Positions 1 through 11,126 of a DNA stretch of 64,000 nt are shown here, piece by piece. Origin of the DNA: Inia geoffrensis (taxonomy: Eukaryota; Chordata; Mammalia; Artiodactyla; Iniidae); NCBI GenBank assembly GCA_036417435.1, contig CM070901.1, positions 8,592,001-8,656,000 on the forward strand. The letters are read 5' to 3'. The position numbers and the translations under genes were made by a program. Below the pieces are notes generated by a model, which was given only the letters and a program-made list of their open reading frames with translations, made no database searches and was not told the origin of the DNA. Numbering within the stretch: the stretch's first letter is position 1; the number at the start of each line of letters is the position of its first letter.

Positions 1-802
1 AATACTCCAAAAGGCAGAGGCTTAGAGAAAAATAACTCTCATAGGTGAAATGGAACGTTTACACTTTTTCATAAATTAAACCATGAAAATAAAGGTGTTA
101 GAATATTCCTAGAAATTAAGGGAGAGGTGATTCTTATAATTTCAGAAGAAAATGCATAGGAAACTATCTTACACAAGATGGAATCCCTACAAATTAAACC
201 AGTTTGCTGAAAAATACCTGAGTATATGTAAGAAGACATTCTTCAGAAATAATCATCAATGTATTCTAAGAGCATTTCTAACTGAGGCTAGAAATGTTTC
301 CCCATTTTTGAGCCAACTCTTGGCAAAAATAGTCTCAGGTTGGTACCTGCATGCACAATACCATACTTCATCACATTATACTTGGACCATAAATTATTAT
401 TAGAAAAACTCCCTAACCTTGAAATTCAATCTGTTCTGTTTGGGTAATTTGGTAGTTTGTAGAAAATGCAACCACTCCTAAACTTAAAAAAATGAAATTT
501 AAAAGCCCAATGAAAGTATAAAGAACCGCATCATCATGTAAATGATATATGAGTGAATCAGTAACAAGATAACCCAAAATGTAATTTAAGCAATACCACT
601 ATAAGTGTCATGGTTTTGGACATCCTTTGTTTTCTCTAAGCATAATGAATCAGTTATTTGCAGCATTGTTATTGGGTTCTTTCTACAAAAAAAACTTCGG
701 AGGCTGTTAATGTGAAATTGACAGGTTGAGCCTTTGCCACATTTTCAGGGGCTTCGGTTTCCAGGAAAACCTCTAGGTCTGAGCTCCCGCTTCCCTGAGT
801 TC
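1..802. other. AT-rich DNA, no feature recognised
   Basis: I see no repeat family, splice-bounded exon or RNA gene here. The single ATG-initiated frame of 83 residues (152-403) has no recognisable motif and looks like a chance frame in AT-rich DNA. Confidence 0.5.
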
Positions 803-1896
803 TTTTTTTTTCTAACATCTTTATTGGAGTATAATTGCTTTACAATGGTGTGTTGGTTTCTGCTTTATAACAAAGTGAATCAGCTATAGCATACATATAT
901 CCCCATATCCCCTCCCTCTTGCATCTCCCTCCCACCCTCCCTATCCCACCCTCTAGGTGGTCACAAAGCACGGAGCTGATCTCCCTGTGCTATGCGGCTG
1001 CTTCCCACTAGCTATCTACTTTACATTTGGTAGTATATATAAGTCCATGCCACTCTCTCACTTCATCCCAGCTTACACTTCCACCTCCTTGTGTCCTCAA
1101 GTCCATTCTCTAGTAGGTCTGTGTCTTTATGCCTGTCTTACCCCTAGGTTCGTCATGACATTTTTTTTCTTAAATTCCATATGTATGTGTTAGCATACGG
1201 TATTTCTTTTTCTCTTTCTGACTTACTTCACTCTGTATGACAGACTCCAGGTCCATCCACCTCACTACAAATAACTCAATTTCGTTTCTTTTTATGGCTG
1301 AGTAATATTCCATTGTATATATGTGCCACATCTTCTTTATCTATTCATCTGTTGATGGGCACTTAGGTTGCTTCCATGTCCTGGCTATGGTAAATAGAGC
1401 TGCAATGAACATTAAGGTACATGACTCTTTTTGAATTATGGTTTTCTCAGGGTATATGCCCAGTAGTGGGATTATTGGGTCATACGGTAGCTCTGTTTTT
1501 AGTTTTTTGAGGAAACCCCATACTGTTCTCCACAGTGGTTGTATCAATTTACATTCCCACCAACAGTGCAAGAGGGTTCCCTTTTCTGCACACCCTCTCC
1601 AGCATCTACTGTTTGTAGATTTTTTGATGATGGCCATTCTGACTGGTGTGAGGTGATATCTCAATGTAGTTTTGATTTGAATTTCTCTAATGATTAGTGA
1701 TGTTGAGCATCCTTTCATATGTTTGTTGGCAATCGGTATATCTTCTTCGGAGAAACGTCTGTTTAGCTCTTCTGCCCATCTTTGGATTGGGTTGTTTGTT
1801 TTTTTGATATTGAGCTGCATGAGCTGCTTGTATATTTTGGAGATTAATCCTTTGTCAGTTTCTTCATATGCAAATGTTTTCTCCCATTCTGAACTG
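803..1896 (-). mobile_element. LINE-1 3' end, 5'-truncated, antisense
   Basis: The left edge is a T-run (reverse-complement poly-A). It is followed by the antisense artiodactyl/cetacean L1 3' UTR (GTGGTCACAAAGCACGGAGC near 957) and then the C-terminal part of ORF2 on the minus strand, roughly 1340-1896. That frame shows residues typical of the L1 ORF2 C-terminus ([19 protein letters not shown]). The homology stops abruptly near 1896, as expected for a 5'-truncated retrocopy. It cannot move by itself. I did not find a convincing target-site duplication. Confidence 0.93.
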
Positions 1897-1904
1897 GTAT
1901 TGTC

Positions 1905-2030
1905 ATCATTCCCATTTCGCATACAGGAGACCTAGGTTCAGAGAAGTGAAGTTACTTGCTAGGGTCACACAGCTTAGTGGAATCCAGACCAGACTCTGTG
2001 CCCTAGAGTCGTAATTTCCTCTCAAGCCAA
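1905..2030 (-). mobile_element. MIR SINE fragment
   Basis: The reverse complement of the MIR core is visible: a CCCATTT start, then GAGACCTAGGTTCAGAGAAG, GTCACACAGCTTAGTGG and CCAGACTCTGTGCCC. MIR is an inactive mammal-wide tRNA-derived SINE. This copy abuts the truncated end of the L1 to its left. Confidence 0.8.
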
Positions 2031-2139
2031 GTTTCCTGCCCCTCCGCCAACTGCCTTTCTCTCCTCTGCCTCAGATAAAGGCTGAAGTCCTCAGGAAGGA
2101 TAATTCACATGTTATATGGTTCACGGTGCAGCAAAGACA

Positions 2140-2338
2140 TGTCAGCTGTGTGGTTTCCAATGCTTTCTCCCTGAATCAGCAGCATCAGAGTCTCCTGGGG
2201 ACTGATTAGAAGTGCACGTTCTGGGGCCCAATCCAGACCTACTGAATCAGCACCTCCGGGACTGGCGCCCTGCAATCTGTGCTTTCCGAGCGTTCTGGTC
2301 ATTCTCAGGTCCTCCAAAGTTTGAGGACGACTGGACTA
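2140..2338 (+). mobile_element. MER5A-like hAT-Charlie element
   Basis: The internal segment (CATCAGAGTCTCCTGGGGAC, CCAGACCTACTGAATCAG, CAATCTGTGCTTTCC) and the end (AAAGTTTGAGGACGACTGG) match the pattern of MER5A, a non-autonomous hAT-Charlie element with short inverted ends of the type CAGTGGTTCTCAA. The left end is degraded. No transposase is present. Confidence 0.75.
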
Positions 2339-2340
2339 GC

Positions 2341-2629
2341 TGCTCATCAAACCAGCATCCTCTTCTTCCCAGGCAGCTAGACCACATTTTCCAGACACGC
2401 TGTATGTAGCCAACAGAATATGGACAAAAGCAATGTACACTCTTTCCAGGCTGGGCCCATAAAAGTTTCCACTAATGATGCTCCATGCTATTTCCCCTGC
2501 CATTGTCTTGTTGCAGGTACGTGTGGTGACCCTGAAAGGTGTGTAGAGAAGAGGCTGGGGCCACGTGCGAAAAGGAAGCTGGATCTCTGAGGCACTGCTT
2601 GATGGAAAGCCACCAGTTGATCAACAATA
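2341..2629. other. No feature recognised
   Basis: Single-copy-looking sequence between the MER5A-like element and the SINE pair. No exon or repeat was recognised. Confidence 0.4.
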
Positions 2630-2640
2630 TCCAATGTCGG

Positions 2641-2840
2641 GGGCTTCCCTGGTGGCGAAGCGGTTGAGAGTCCGCCTGCCGATGCAGGGGACGCGGGTTC
2701 GTGCCCCGGTCCGGGAAGATCCCACGTGCCGCGGAGCGGCTGGGCCCGTGAGCCATGGCCGCGAGCCTGCGCGTCCGGAGCCTGTGCTCCGCAACGGGAG
2801 AGGCCACAGCAGTGAGAGGCCCGCGTACCGCAAAAAAAAA
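2641..2840 (+). mobile_element. CHR-2 SINE, short form
   Basis: A tRNA-derived head (GGCTTCCCTGGTGGCGAAGC, with B-box-like ACGCGGGTTCGTGCCCC) is followed by the CHR-2 body (GCCGCGGAGCGGCTGGGCCC) and an A-tail at 2831-2839. It lacks the central block present in the copies at 9756 and 63592. Its flank TCCARTGTSGG is repeated on both sides (2630-2640 and 2841-2850). Confidence 0.95.
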
Positions 2841-2850
2841 TCCAGTGTGG

Positions 2851-3056
2851 GACTTCCCTGGCGGTCTAGTGGCTAAGACTTCACCTTCCAATGCAGTGGG
2901 TGCAGGTTCAATCCCTGGTCAGGGAACTAAGATCCCACACGCCTCGCAGCCAAAAAACCAAAGCATAAAACAGAAGCAATATTGTAACAAATTCAATAAA
3001 GACTTTAAGAAAATAATGGTCCACATCCAAAAAAAAAAATCTTAAAAAAAAAAAAT
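2851..3056 (+). mobile_element. CHR-1-like SINE with long A-rich tail
   Basis: The head (GACTTCCCTGGCGGTCTAGTG, followed by GTGCAGGTTCAATCCCTGG and GGAACTAAGATCCCACACGC) is the shorter CHR-1/Bov-tA-like tRNA-derived form. An A-rich 3' part follows with two A-runs. The target motif recurs once more after the tail (CCCAATGTGTG at 3058-3068), so this SINE and the CHR-2 to its left share one target site. Confidence 0.85.
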
Positions 3057-3068
3057 ACCCAATGTGTG

Positions 3069-3525
3069 TAAAGAGGTTTGAGGCTTGATGTTTATCTGCT
3101 ATAGCTGCCGGCGTTGCCCTAACTCAGGTATGAGAGTGTTATTTGGGGTGGGCATATGTTCTAGAATCCTAAGGAAGGTAAACACACGCCATCTCTATGT
3201 GCTGTTTCCTGAAGAAAGGCATCAGAGAAAAAATTCTTCCTTGCTAGAATGGGAGCAAATTGCCATATGAGTTCTGACTTGCTATTGGTGGGGAGAGAGC
3301 AGGTTATGAGAGACGGCGAATGAGAAGAAGAGATACTTAGGTGCCAGAAAAAGAAAGGGCAGAGGCTGTAATAACAGCCTTGAGCCATTTCTCATACCAT
3401 TTTTGGATCATGTGGATTCCATAGGTGAATCCACCCCGGATTGAAATGAGCTTGTGGGAATAAAACAAAGACAAAAATCTTAGCATTGGAGGCTGTTATG
3501 GACACTAACAATTAGCAGGCTAAGT
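3069..3525. other. No feature recognised
   Basis: Low-repeat DNA. Two overlapping frames of 61 and 75 residues on opposite strands have no known motifs. Confidence 0.4.
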
Positions 3526-3529
3526 CTTA

Positions 3530-3612
3530 CCATTTTGCAGAGGTTTCATTAACTACCCAGGATACTCAGTGGCAGAACCAAGCCAAGAACTTGGCTTACC
3601 CAACTTCAAGTC
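3530..3612 (-). mobile_element. Probable MIR fragment
   Basis: TTTTGCAGAGGTTTCATTAAC, a short CCCAGG stretch and AGTGGCAGAACCAAGCC resemble the antisense MIR core and 5' part in the right order, but the copy is short and diverged. Confidence 0.5.
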
Positions 3613-4402
3613 AGCAATTCCTTTCTAGCATCTAACATTTTTAACTCACTTTAAACTTTAAGGTACTTTCTTATAAATACCATTTCCCTCTTGTATTTCA
3701 CACCCAGAACATACTACAGAGCTTAAGTACCAAACTTGGCTCCACTGTCAATATTTTAAGAATTCTGATAGCTTTATTGACTAGATTTCTATAATAATAG
3801 GGGATTCATTTGTCCATGAGAAGCTACAGGTAAAGACGATAATCCCCAAGCTCTCTTTTTTCATGAGAGAATGTGCAAAGCCCAGACAAGACTGAGAAAT
3901 GGGAAGACTCCCGGGCCTAATGGGAGTCCTAATAGAATGTTTACTGAGCGCTATTGACTCAGATGCAGCACGTTGATTGGGTCTCTAACTCCACACTCTG
4001 TAATGCTTAGCCAAAAAGAAAAGTATGGCAGTAGATAAAAGATGTCAGCAATGTCAGCTGCTGTGATCACAGGTTTCCAAAAGGGATTGTGACAGTTAGC
4101 AAAGCATCTCTTTAACGTGAGTTCCCAGGAATATGCTGCCAAGTATTCATGCAGTAAGATCCAGGATAGCAGCCCAGATATTTCCACTTCAGAGTCACAT
4201 GCAGTTTTAATATCTAGGTTTGCCTGTTTGTTACTTTAATATATTCGCTTACTGGATATTGTGTATTGCCAACCGAAGAAAAATTAAAGAAATAGAGACA
4301 CTTAGGAAGTTCTCTACTATGATAAGGCTTTATTCTATCAGTCACCTCAGTTCCCATCTCTGTAAGGGTCTGGATGAATAAAATTAAACAGATCATATAT
4401 TA
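3613..4402. other. No feature recognised
   Basis: No repeat, exon or RNA gene was recognised. The two minus-strand frames (78 and 60 residues) have no motif I know. Confidence 0.4.
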
Positions 4403-4845
4403 GAGTGGCAGCATGGCACACGGACTTGGGTTAGACTGTCTGGGTTCAAATCCCTGTGTTAGCACTTAATGACTGTGTCTTTGGGAAAGTTATGTAACTT
4501 ATTTGTGCCTCAGTTTCTTCAATTATAGGATGGGAATAATTAATAGTACCCATTTCATAGGATTAAATGAATTTGTACTTTTTTTGTTTTTTTTTGCGGT
4601 ACGCGGGCCTCTCACTGTTGGGGCCTCTCCCGTTGCGGAGCACAGGCTCCGGACATGCCGGCTCAGCAGCCATGGCTCACGGGCCCAGCCGCTCCGCGGC
4701 ATGTGGGATCTTCCTGGACCGGGGCACGAACACGCGTCCCCTGCATCGGCAGGTGGACTCTCAACCACTGTGCCACCAGGGAAGCCCATGAATTTGTACT
4801 TTTAAAGTGCTTAGTACAGTGACTGGCACATAATATGTGATGTAA
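4403..4845 (+). mobile_element. MIR SINE, split by a CHR-2 insertion
   Basis: A long MIR copy in sense orientation: AGAGTGGCAGCATGGCACACG, GGGTTCAAATCCCTGTGTTAG, GCCTCAGTTTCTTCAATTATA and GGATTAAATGAATTTG. After the inserted SINE it resumes with GTGCTTAGTACAGTGACTGG. The two halves join precisely across the target duplication. Confidence 0.88.
4583..4787 (-). mobile_element. CHR-2 SINE, short form, antisense
   Basis: A T-rich tail on the left is followed by the antisense CHR-2 body (GCGGTACGCGGGCCTCTCAC) and the reversed head ending in GCCACCAGGGAAGCCC. A perfect 16-bp duplication, ATGAATTTGTACTTTT, flanks it at 4567-4582 and 4788-4803 and lies inside the MIR. Confidence 0.96.
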
Positions 4846-6765
4846 AAAGGGTTTTTTTTTTTTTAATAACAAGATAACATATGTGGGCAGCTGGGTCAAC
4901 CTGGGGGTTTCATAGTTATTTAAATGCTTAATAATTATGTAAATGCTTCCGGGCAGATGACATCACAAAGTAAAGTGACTCAGACTGCCACCAGCCAAAA
5001 AGATAAGAATAGGTCATTTGGTTTGTCCAAACGAAAAACGGTGTCTGAATATTATTAGAAAAGTCTTTACATCCTGCTAACCTCCTCAAGTAAACCTGTG
5101 AAAACCACACATACAAAAAATCATTTTTTACATATCTAAGAACACAAAATACGAAAACAATCAATCTCCTTTTTTAGCAGAGATATTTAACCTCAGGTTA
5201 TCTAGCCTATGCCACTTAGCAGGTTCCCCCAACCACCAATTATTGTGTATTCAAGGAGTGCAAACCAATTAACCTGGGCAAACATGAGTAAAAAGGTAAA
5301 TTTCCAGAAGGTGAAAACCATATAATGCTCTCCAGAATGATTACTGCCCGTATGACTTGCAACCTTCATTGATTCTCTCACTCCCTTCTCCCTTAGTCAG
5401 GGTGGCTCATCAAAAGTTGACCATATACAATTTTTATATAATGTCAAATGTTTCTGAAGGATGTAAGAAATAAACAGAGCTAAATATGGCTATATTAAAA
5501 TAGCAGTCAAAAGGACATACCACAGGAAGTCAATAAGTGAAAAAAAAATGATGAGTAGTGAAAAAGGATGAGAGATGAACTAAAACAAAAACCACTTACC
5601 CAGCTAGAAGGGAACAAAAGAGCTACAGTCGGGAGCAGCTATGTAATCTGTGGAGCTCAGAGCAAAAAGAACAGGCAGAGATCCTTGTTCAAAGCTTATT
5701 GAAAACGCCAAGGTGGCAATGGCAGAGCATTAAAGCAAGCGTGTGGCCTTCTGAGTGCGGGGCCCGTGTAAATGCACAGATTGCATGCCCGTGAAGCCTG
5801 CCACAGTCATGAAGCCATGTGTTTATAAGTAAAGTGAGAATAAATAAAGATAAGCATGTGAATTCAGATGAAAGTCTAGGAATATTTAAGAGAATGGAAA
5901 GGGAAATGTCAGAAAACCCCATGAACGGTATTAGATTAAGGGAATGGCAGGGAATAGAAAGAGAATAATAAGAGATAAAGATGAAAGAGTGATCAGATTA
6001 AAAAGACCATAGACATATGGACCAAAAGAAGCAAGCCCATCTTTGGGTCTCCATATCAAGAAACCAACAGGTTGGTGCTGTGTGCCGTCCCTCCAAGGAA
6101 ATGATGACTCCAGTTACCCATGGGGCCGAATTAAAAGCTGAGGAAGGAAGGATTGTGAAAAGGGCAATGACTAAGTGTTATGTTAAAGTTCCCTCAAACT
6201 CCTTTGAGCAGGAAAACATCTTAATGTGAGTCAATCTATTTTTTAGAATAAAGAGGCCGTCTGACAATGGCAACCATACTATCATAGCTGGCTTTTCAAC
6301 TGATGGAAGAGATAAGGCACTTGAACACCAAACAGACAAAACTCTTCATTATGAAACATTGCTTTATATTACACAAAAAACACGAGTTAGATAGCTATTA
6401 TATAAATGATAGCTAAAATGGATTGCCAGCCACTACACACAGCGAGGCAGTACAAAGAACAAATTCACAGGGTCCGTTCACATTACTATTGTAATCGATA
6501 ATCAAAGTAATCAACTGCTGTTTGAAGTACAGGCTTTGACATTTAAAAAATTCCAGTGTTCATATGTGTATCAAATGAGTTGGACCGTTCAAGTCTATTA
6601 CCTTGAAAAATTATATGTACTTGCAGCCTGATAAACTGCAATTGCTCGAAAACATTTTAGAGTCATTTTTCCTTATGGATTATTTTTAAACGCCAAGAGT
6701 TTTTGAGTTGTTCTCTTTTAATCTGCTCAAAATATATAAATCTATGGAATTAGAGAAATTTAGAA
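4846..6765. other. Long low-repeat stretch, nothing recognised
   Basis: About 1.9 kb with no family I can name. It contains short A/T runs and several chance frames of 70-80 residues (for example 5689-5922 minus and 6017-6229 plus) without recognisable motifs. It could be single-copy intergenic or intronic DNA, or very old repeats. Confidence 0.4.
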
Positions 6766-6769
6766 CTTG

Positions 6770-6895
6770 CGAACAAGCCTAAAGACTACATAATCTAGCC
6801 TACAGCTTCCTGTCAAATAGATTAAGAAACTGAGGGCCCAACCGATTTGCCTGAGGCCTCCACATCTGGCTCATAAAGAGGCATGATGACTACAA
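6770..6895 (-). mobile_element. Possible MIR fragment
   Basis: AGATTAAGAAACTGAGGGCCC, then TTGCCTGAGGCC, is the usual antisense MIR core order, but the remainder is diverged. A chance match is possible. Confidence 0.4.
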
Positions 6896-7755
6896 CTTAA
6901 CTCACATTTTTCCTTGTCCTGTGGTCTTTCCACACCACTAGGAACCATTTGCCAAAACTGTATGACCTTCTAGAAAGTCACTGACAACTACAGGTATCAG
7001 CGACAAACATGCTGAATTTTTACCATTTCTGAAAGGCAAGTCAGTCAGTCCTGGTTGTCATGACAATAACTCTTCTTACTCCCAGCCAGGTGATTGCGTA
7101 TGTAAAATGCAGCCACACCAGACAGGAGTAAGCCTCGTTAAAACAACATTCTAAAAATGGCATTGCTTACCTGGTGTGCCCATTCTGAGCTCCAGAGTCC
7201 TGACTGTGATTGTCATCTAAGTTCAACTCAGTCCAGATATCTGTGTTTCATTGTATCGGGAGATATTCTTTGTCTTGGGAGTTTAATGGGAAAAAAATGA
7301 AAATGGTTGAGAATAACTGAACTCAATATTATGAAATTGAAATTAAAGAGGTTACTGTTCATGCATTAGTATAATTAATTTTAAAAACTCTACGTAAACA
7401 ATGAGATTCCAATATCGAATCCCCTCACTAGTAATTAATGAAGCCCCTAGCCTCTTATCTCTGTTTACTTTTCTTTTTTTGCCCATTTTTTCCTAACCAA
7501 TGCTGTTCTTTTCCCATGCATGTATGTGTTGTTGGCAATTTCTCAGATGAGAACATTACTACAGGCTCTACGTCTACTCTCTCTCAGAATTCAGATTCAA
7601 AACAAGTTCTCTCTCGCTGTTTCCTAAGGAGATGTTTTGCCCTTTACAATGCAATCCAAAAAAAAAAGAAAAAAATGCCTATAACCAGCTACTAGAAGTG
7701 TGTTTTCTATTCTAACCTGAAAATTTCATTCTCTCAGTTTCTACACAGCCCGTCT
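6896..7755. other. No feature recognised
   Basis: No exon, RNA gene or named repeat was seen. The 85-residue frame at 7438-7695 starts hydrophobic and runs into an A-rich stretch. It has no family I recognise, and I treat it as chance. Confidence 0.35.
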
Positions 7756-7799
7756 CTGCAAAGGAAATTTCCCAGTCCTGCAAAGGAAATTTCCCAGTC
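7756..7799. repeat. Perfect 22-bp tandem duplication
   Basis: The 22-bp unit beginning CTGCAAAGGAAATTTCCCAG is present twice head to tail without a mismatch (7756-7777 and 7778-7799). The absence of mismatches suggests a recent duplication, possibly polymorphic. Confidence 0.97.
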
Positions 7800-7859
7800 C
7801 AGCCCAACATAAAAGCTGATCCTCCATAGGAGAGAAGCAGGAATCCTAGGTGACTCCTT

Positions 7860-8228
7860 TAGTAAGTGCTGCAGCCTAAGATTCTATCACTCAGACCTTC
7901 CATGATACACACAAGTGCTACTTCAAACATTTCTACCACGTATGCAATTCTTCTGTGTCCCAGCACAGTTCTTTCATAAACTGATCCCCGGTTAGACAGT
8001 TCTGAGAGGTATTGCATAGGCTCCTCAAAAGATCCCAGCAAGATCAAGCACTAGTCAACCTACAGCAATAGCCAGCTTGGTAACTCATCCTTACTTGGCT
8101 TTCCCTCCTTCCTTATTTCATGCCCCTAGCCTTCCCTTCCGGCCTCTGCAGTTAGTCTCCGAATAAACTCCTTGCATGAAAGAACTTGTCTTAGCCTCTG
8201 CTTTCAAAGGAAACCAGTCTAAGACATT
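7860..8228 (+). mobile_element. Possible LTR-type repeat end
   Basis: A polyadenylation-type AATAAA at about 8163 is followed by CTCCTTGCATGAAAGAACTTG and a run ending GTCTAAGACA, similar to ends of old mammalian LTRs. The 5' boundary is unclear and no target duplication was found. It may instead be another old repeat class. Confidence 0.35.
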
Positions 8229-8229
8229 C

Positions 8230-8755
8230 TCTTTCATTAAAAGAATTTTTGTGTTGGAGGAAAAGGTTAAGTTATTCAACTGTTATTTTAAACATAATTT
8301 TAAATTTATCATGAATGCCAAATACATTATGGAAAAAAGTTCACATTTCACATTTATTTGTATCTTGAAACATAAAACTTTTAAAAAGATGCACACTTTG
8401 AGTAACGTAGGAAAGACGTCTCAGAAACCAAACGGTTACCATAGTAGATGTGGAATACGTCCCCAGCTGTAAAAACTGATGCTGGTGCCCTCCGTTTCTA
8501 TGGGCCAACTTTCACCGACCTGTCTGAATTTCACTGCCTGAGGGCTTTCCTCTGAAGCTACTGAGAGTCTGCTCTGCCTAAGCAAATAGTAGGCTGCAAG
8601 TTCCTGGAATCAACCCCCTAAAGCAGCCCTCAACCCATGACTGATGGGAGCGAGGAACTAATATTCAGCTCCCCAGAGAAAGGAAGAAAGAGGGAGAGAG
8701 ACGGGAGAGAGAGGATGTAGATACACGGAGATGATAGAGATAGAAAGTTAGAGAT
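8230..8755. other. No gene; short GA-rich tract
   Basis: Unassigned sequence with a purine-rich GGGAGAGAGA tract at about 8680-8720. The 98-residue frame that begins at 8176 has no motif. Confidence 0.4.
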
Positions 8756-8756
8756 A

Positions 8757-9142
8757 CTACTATGGTCTGTGTAGTATCCCACCCCCCAAAAATTCCTGTG
8801 TTGAAGCCTTAAGCACCAATGTGACAACATTTAGAGATGGGGCCCTCGGGAGGTAATTAGGTTTAGATAATGTCTTGATGATCGGGTCCTCATGATCAGA
8901 TTATTGACCTTATAAGGACAGATGCCAGAGAGTTTGCTTTCCCACCTTGCTCTCTGCATGTAAGGACGCAGGGAGAAAGCAGCCACCTGCGAGCCACGAA
9001 GAGGGCCCTCACTGGGGAACTGAACTGTCCTGCACCTTGACCTTGGACTTCCCAGCCTCCAGAACTATAAGAAATAAATTCCTGTTGTTTAAACCACCCA
9101 ACCTATGGTATATTGTCATGGCAGCCCAAGCTGACTAATACA
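8757..9142 (+). mobile_element. MLT1 (MaLR) solitary LTR
   Basis: Nearly complete sense MLT1: it starts TACTATGGTCTGTGTAGTAT and contains TTCCTGTGTTGAAGCC, GATGGGGCCCTCGGGAGG, GACTTCCCAGCCTCCAGAAC, AAATAAATTCCTGTTGTTT and the end AAGCTGACTAATACA. No internal retroviral coding region adjoins it. It is an inactive relic. Confidence 0.9.
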
Positions 9143-9690
9143 GATACAATACAGATATATACCCCTCATCTCTGAAGTGGGAGATCTCTGAGCTGTGTAT
9201 TTTATACCATTTTCCCCCTGGGATTACGCGTCAGTGGACGTCGGTAGTAACGGACGTGATAATGAACCTCTTATTGACTACCTTTCCCTCCCCATCTCTC
9301 TTCCCATTTCCTTACTTGTGTTTCTTACATTTCTCAAATAAATTAGTTTACTCTAGGAAACTGTCTCGAAATCTGTTTCTCTGGGCACCCAAATGGAAAC
9401 AGTTTGGTTGGTATAAAAATCTGCAAAGCACTGCCCTGGGTCATATCCAAATGAGAACACTACGACAAAGCGAGTTCAGCAATTTAACTCACTAGTGTTC
9501 AACCAGCTTAAGTGAGATTCCAAAATGAGAAATCAGAGCTTAATTCACAAGAGGATCTGTGAGGAGAAGTTCAATATGCATGTCTATTCTTACAACAGTT
9601 GTGCCTCAGTGCCTACATGACTGAGGGCTAAATTGGGATGGGGTTTTTTGTTTTGTTTTTTTTTTAGATTTTTTTTTTTTTTTTAAGACA
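9143..9690. other. Unassigned, possible old LTR tail
   Basis: CTCAAATAAATTAGTTTACTC near 9331 followed by TGTCTCGAAATCTGTTTCTC resembles the polyadenylation/U5 end of an old LTR. I cannot assign it further. T-runs lie at 9650-9684. Confidence 0.3.
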
Positions 9691-9755
9691 GTGGTAAATT
9701 TCATTCCGGAGCTGTATGGCAGCTCTCAGTAAATCTCTAAGAAAAACATTTACTG

Positions 9756-10090
9756 AGGTGACTTCCCCAGTGGTGCAATGGTTAAGAATCCACCTGCTAA
9801 TGCAGGGGACGCGGGTTCGATCCCTGGTCTGGGAAGATCCCACATGCCGCGGAGCAACTAAGCCTGTGTGCCACAACTACTGAGCCTGTGCTATAGAGCC
9901 CGCGAGCCACAACTTCCGAAGCCCACGCACCTACAGCCCGTTGTCTGCAACAAGAGAAGCCGCCAGAATGAGGAGCCTGGGCTCCACATCAAAGAGTAGA
10001 CCCCACTCTCCGCAACAAGAGAAAGCCTGTGCGCAGCAACGGAGATGCAGTACAACCAAAAATAAATAAATAAAATTAAAATTAAAAAAA
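9756..10090 (+). mobile_element. CHR-2 SINE, long form
   Basis: The tRNA-like head (ACTTCCCCAGTGGTGCAATG, GACGCGGGTTCGATCCCTGG) is followed by the long body missing from the short copies (CAACTACTGAGCCTGTGC through GTAGACCCCACTCTCCGC) and an AAATAAATAAATA tail. ATTTACTG flanks both sides (about 9748 and 10091). The flanks together look like the 3' end of a MIR (GGCACTTTCTATGTGCTAAG). Confidence 0.92.
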
Positions 10091-10166
10091 ATTTACTGGG
10101 CACTTTCTATGTGCTAAGTACTATATTAGTCCCCAAGAAATCAATGTTTAAAAATTTATACTTTTT

Positions 10167-10570
10167 TTTTACCCTTTTTGTTTTATATTGGAGTATAACC
10201 AATTAACAATGTTGTGATAGTTTCAGGTGCACAGCAAAGCGACTCAGCCATATATATAGTACAGGTATCCATTCTCCCCCAGACTGTCCTCCCATCCAGG
10301 CTGCCGCATAACATTGAGCACAGTTCCCTGTGCTCTACAGTAGGTCCTTGTTGGTTATCCATTGTATGTATAGCAGGGTGTACATGTCAGTCCCAAAATC
10401 CCTAACTATCCCTTTCCCCACGCTCCCCCCCACCAGTAACCATAAATTTGTTCTCTAATCTGTGTGTCTGTTTCTGTTTTGTAAATAAGTTCATTTGCAT
10501 CATTTCTTTTTAGATCCTGTGTATAAGTGATGTCATACAATATTTCTCTTTCTCTGACTTACTTCACTCA
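10167..10570 (-). mobile_element. LINE-1 3' UTR, older subfamily, antisense
   Basis: A T-run is followed by TTATATTGGAGTATAACCAA and GTGCACAGCAAAGCGACTCA, ending near TCTGACTTACTTCACTCA. A possible duplication TTATACTTWTT lies at 10156 and 10571. It is 5'-truncated and carries no coding sequence. Confidence 0.88.
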
Positions 10571-10582
10571 TTATACTTATTT

Positions 10583-11126
10583 AATAATTTTCAAAAAGCT
10601 GACAAGTTATTGTAAAAAGCAGACAAAGTAAATCCCAGATTTCATTATAGTTTATAATTGTGACCACTGAGCTCTTCACTTGGGGGTTCCAAGAACTCAG
10701 GAAGCAGCCTCTCAGTGGGCCTGGGGATTCAAGAACATGGGATATACATTTTCTCCACCATGACATAATAGAAAAATCCACTCCCCCACCCACTATCCCA
10801 CCAAAATTCATAGCAATCTAAAGAGATACGTTTTTTCAATCTCTTTGTACAATGGGGCTGAAACAGAACATCTGATGAAAGAAAACAGTATCAAATAATA
10901 TAACCCCCTTGCCCCCACTAGGATATCCTTACCTTGAAGTGTGAAAAGTGATTCATCTATCCTAGTAATCAACATTTTTTTCCCACAAACTTTGCTACAC
11001 AGGTATTTACGTGATATTAGTGAAGACAGCATTCTCTAGGTTCTGCTATTCTTTTAGCCCCAGTTCACTAAACAACTGGCCAACTTCCTTCTTTCCTTTT
11101 CCCTCCACCTCACACATAGCCTCTTC
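10583..11126. other. No feature recognised
   Basis: Between two L1 insertions I see no named repeat or exon. The minus-strand frames of 74-76 residues have no known motif. Confidence 0.4.
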
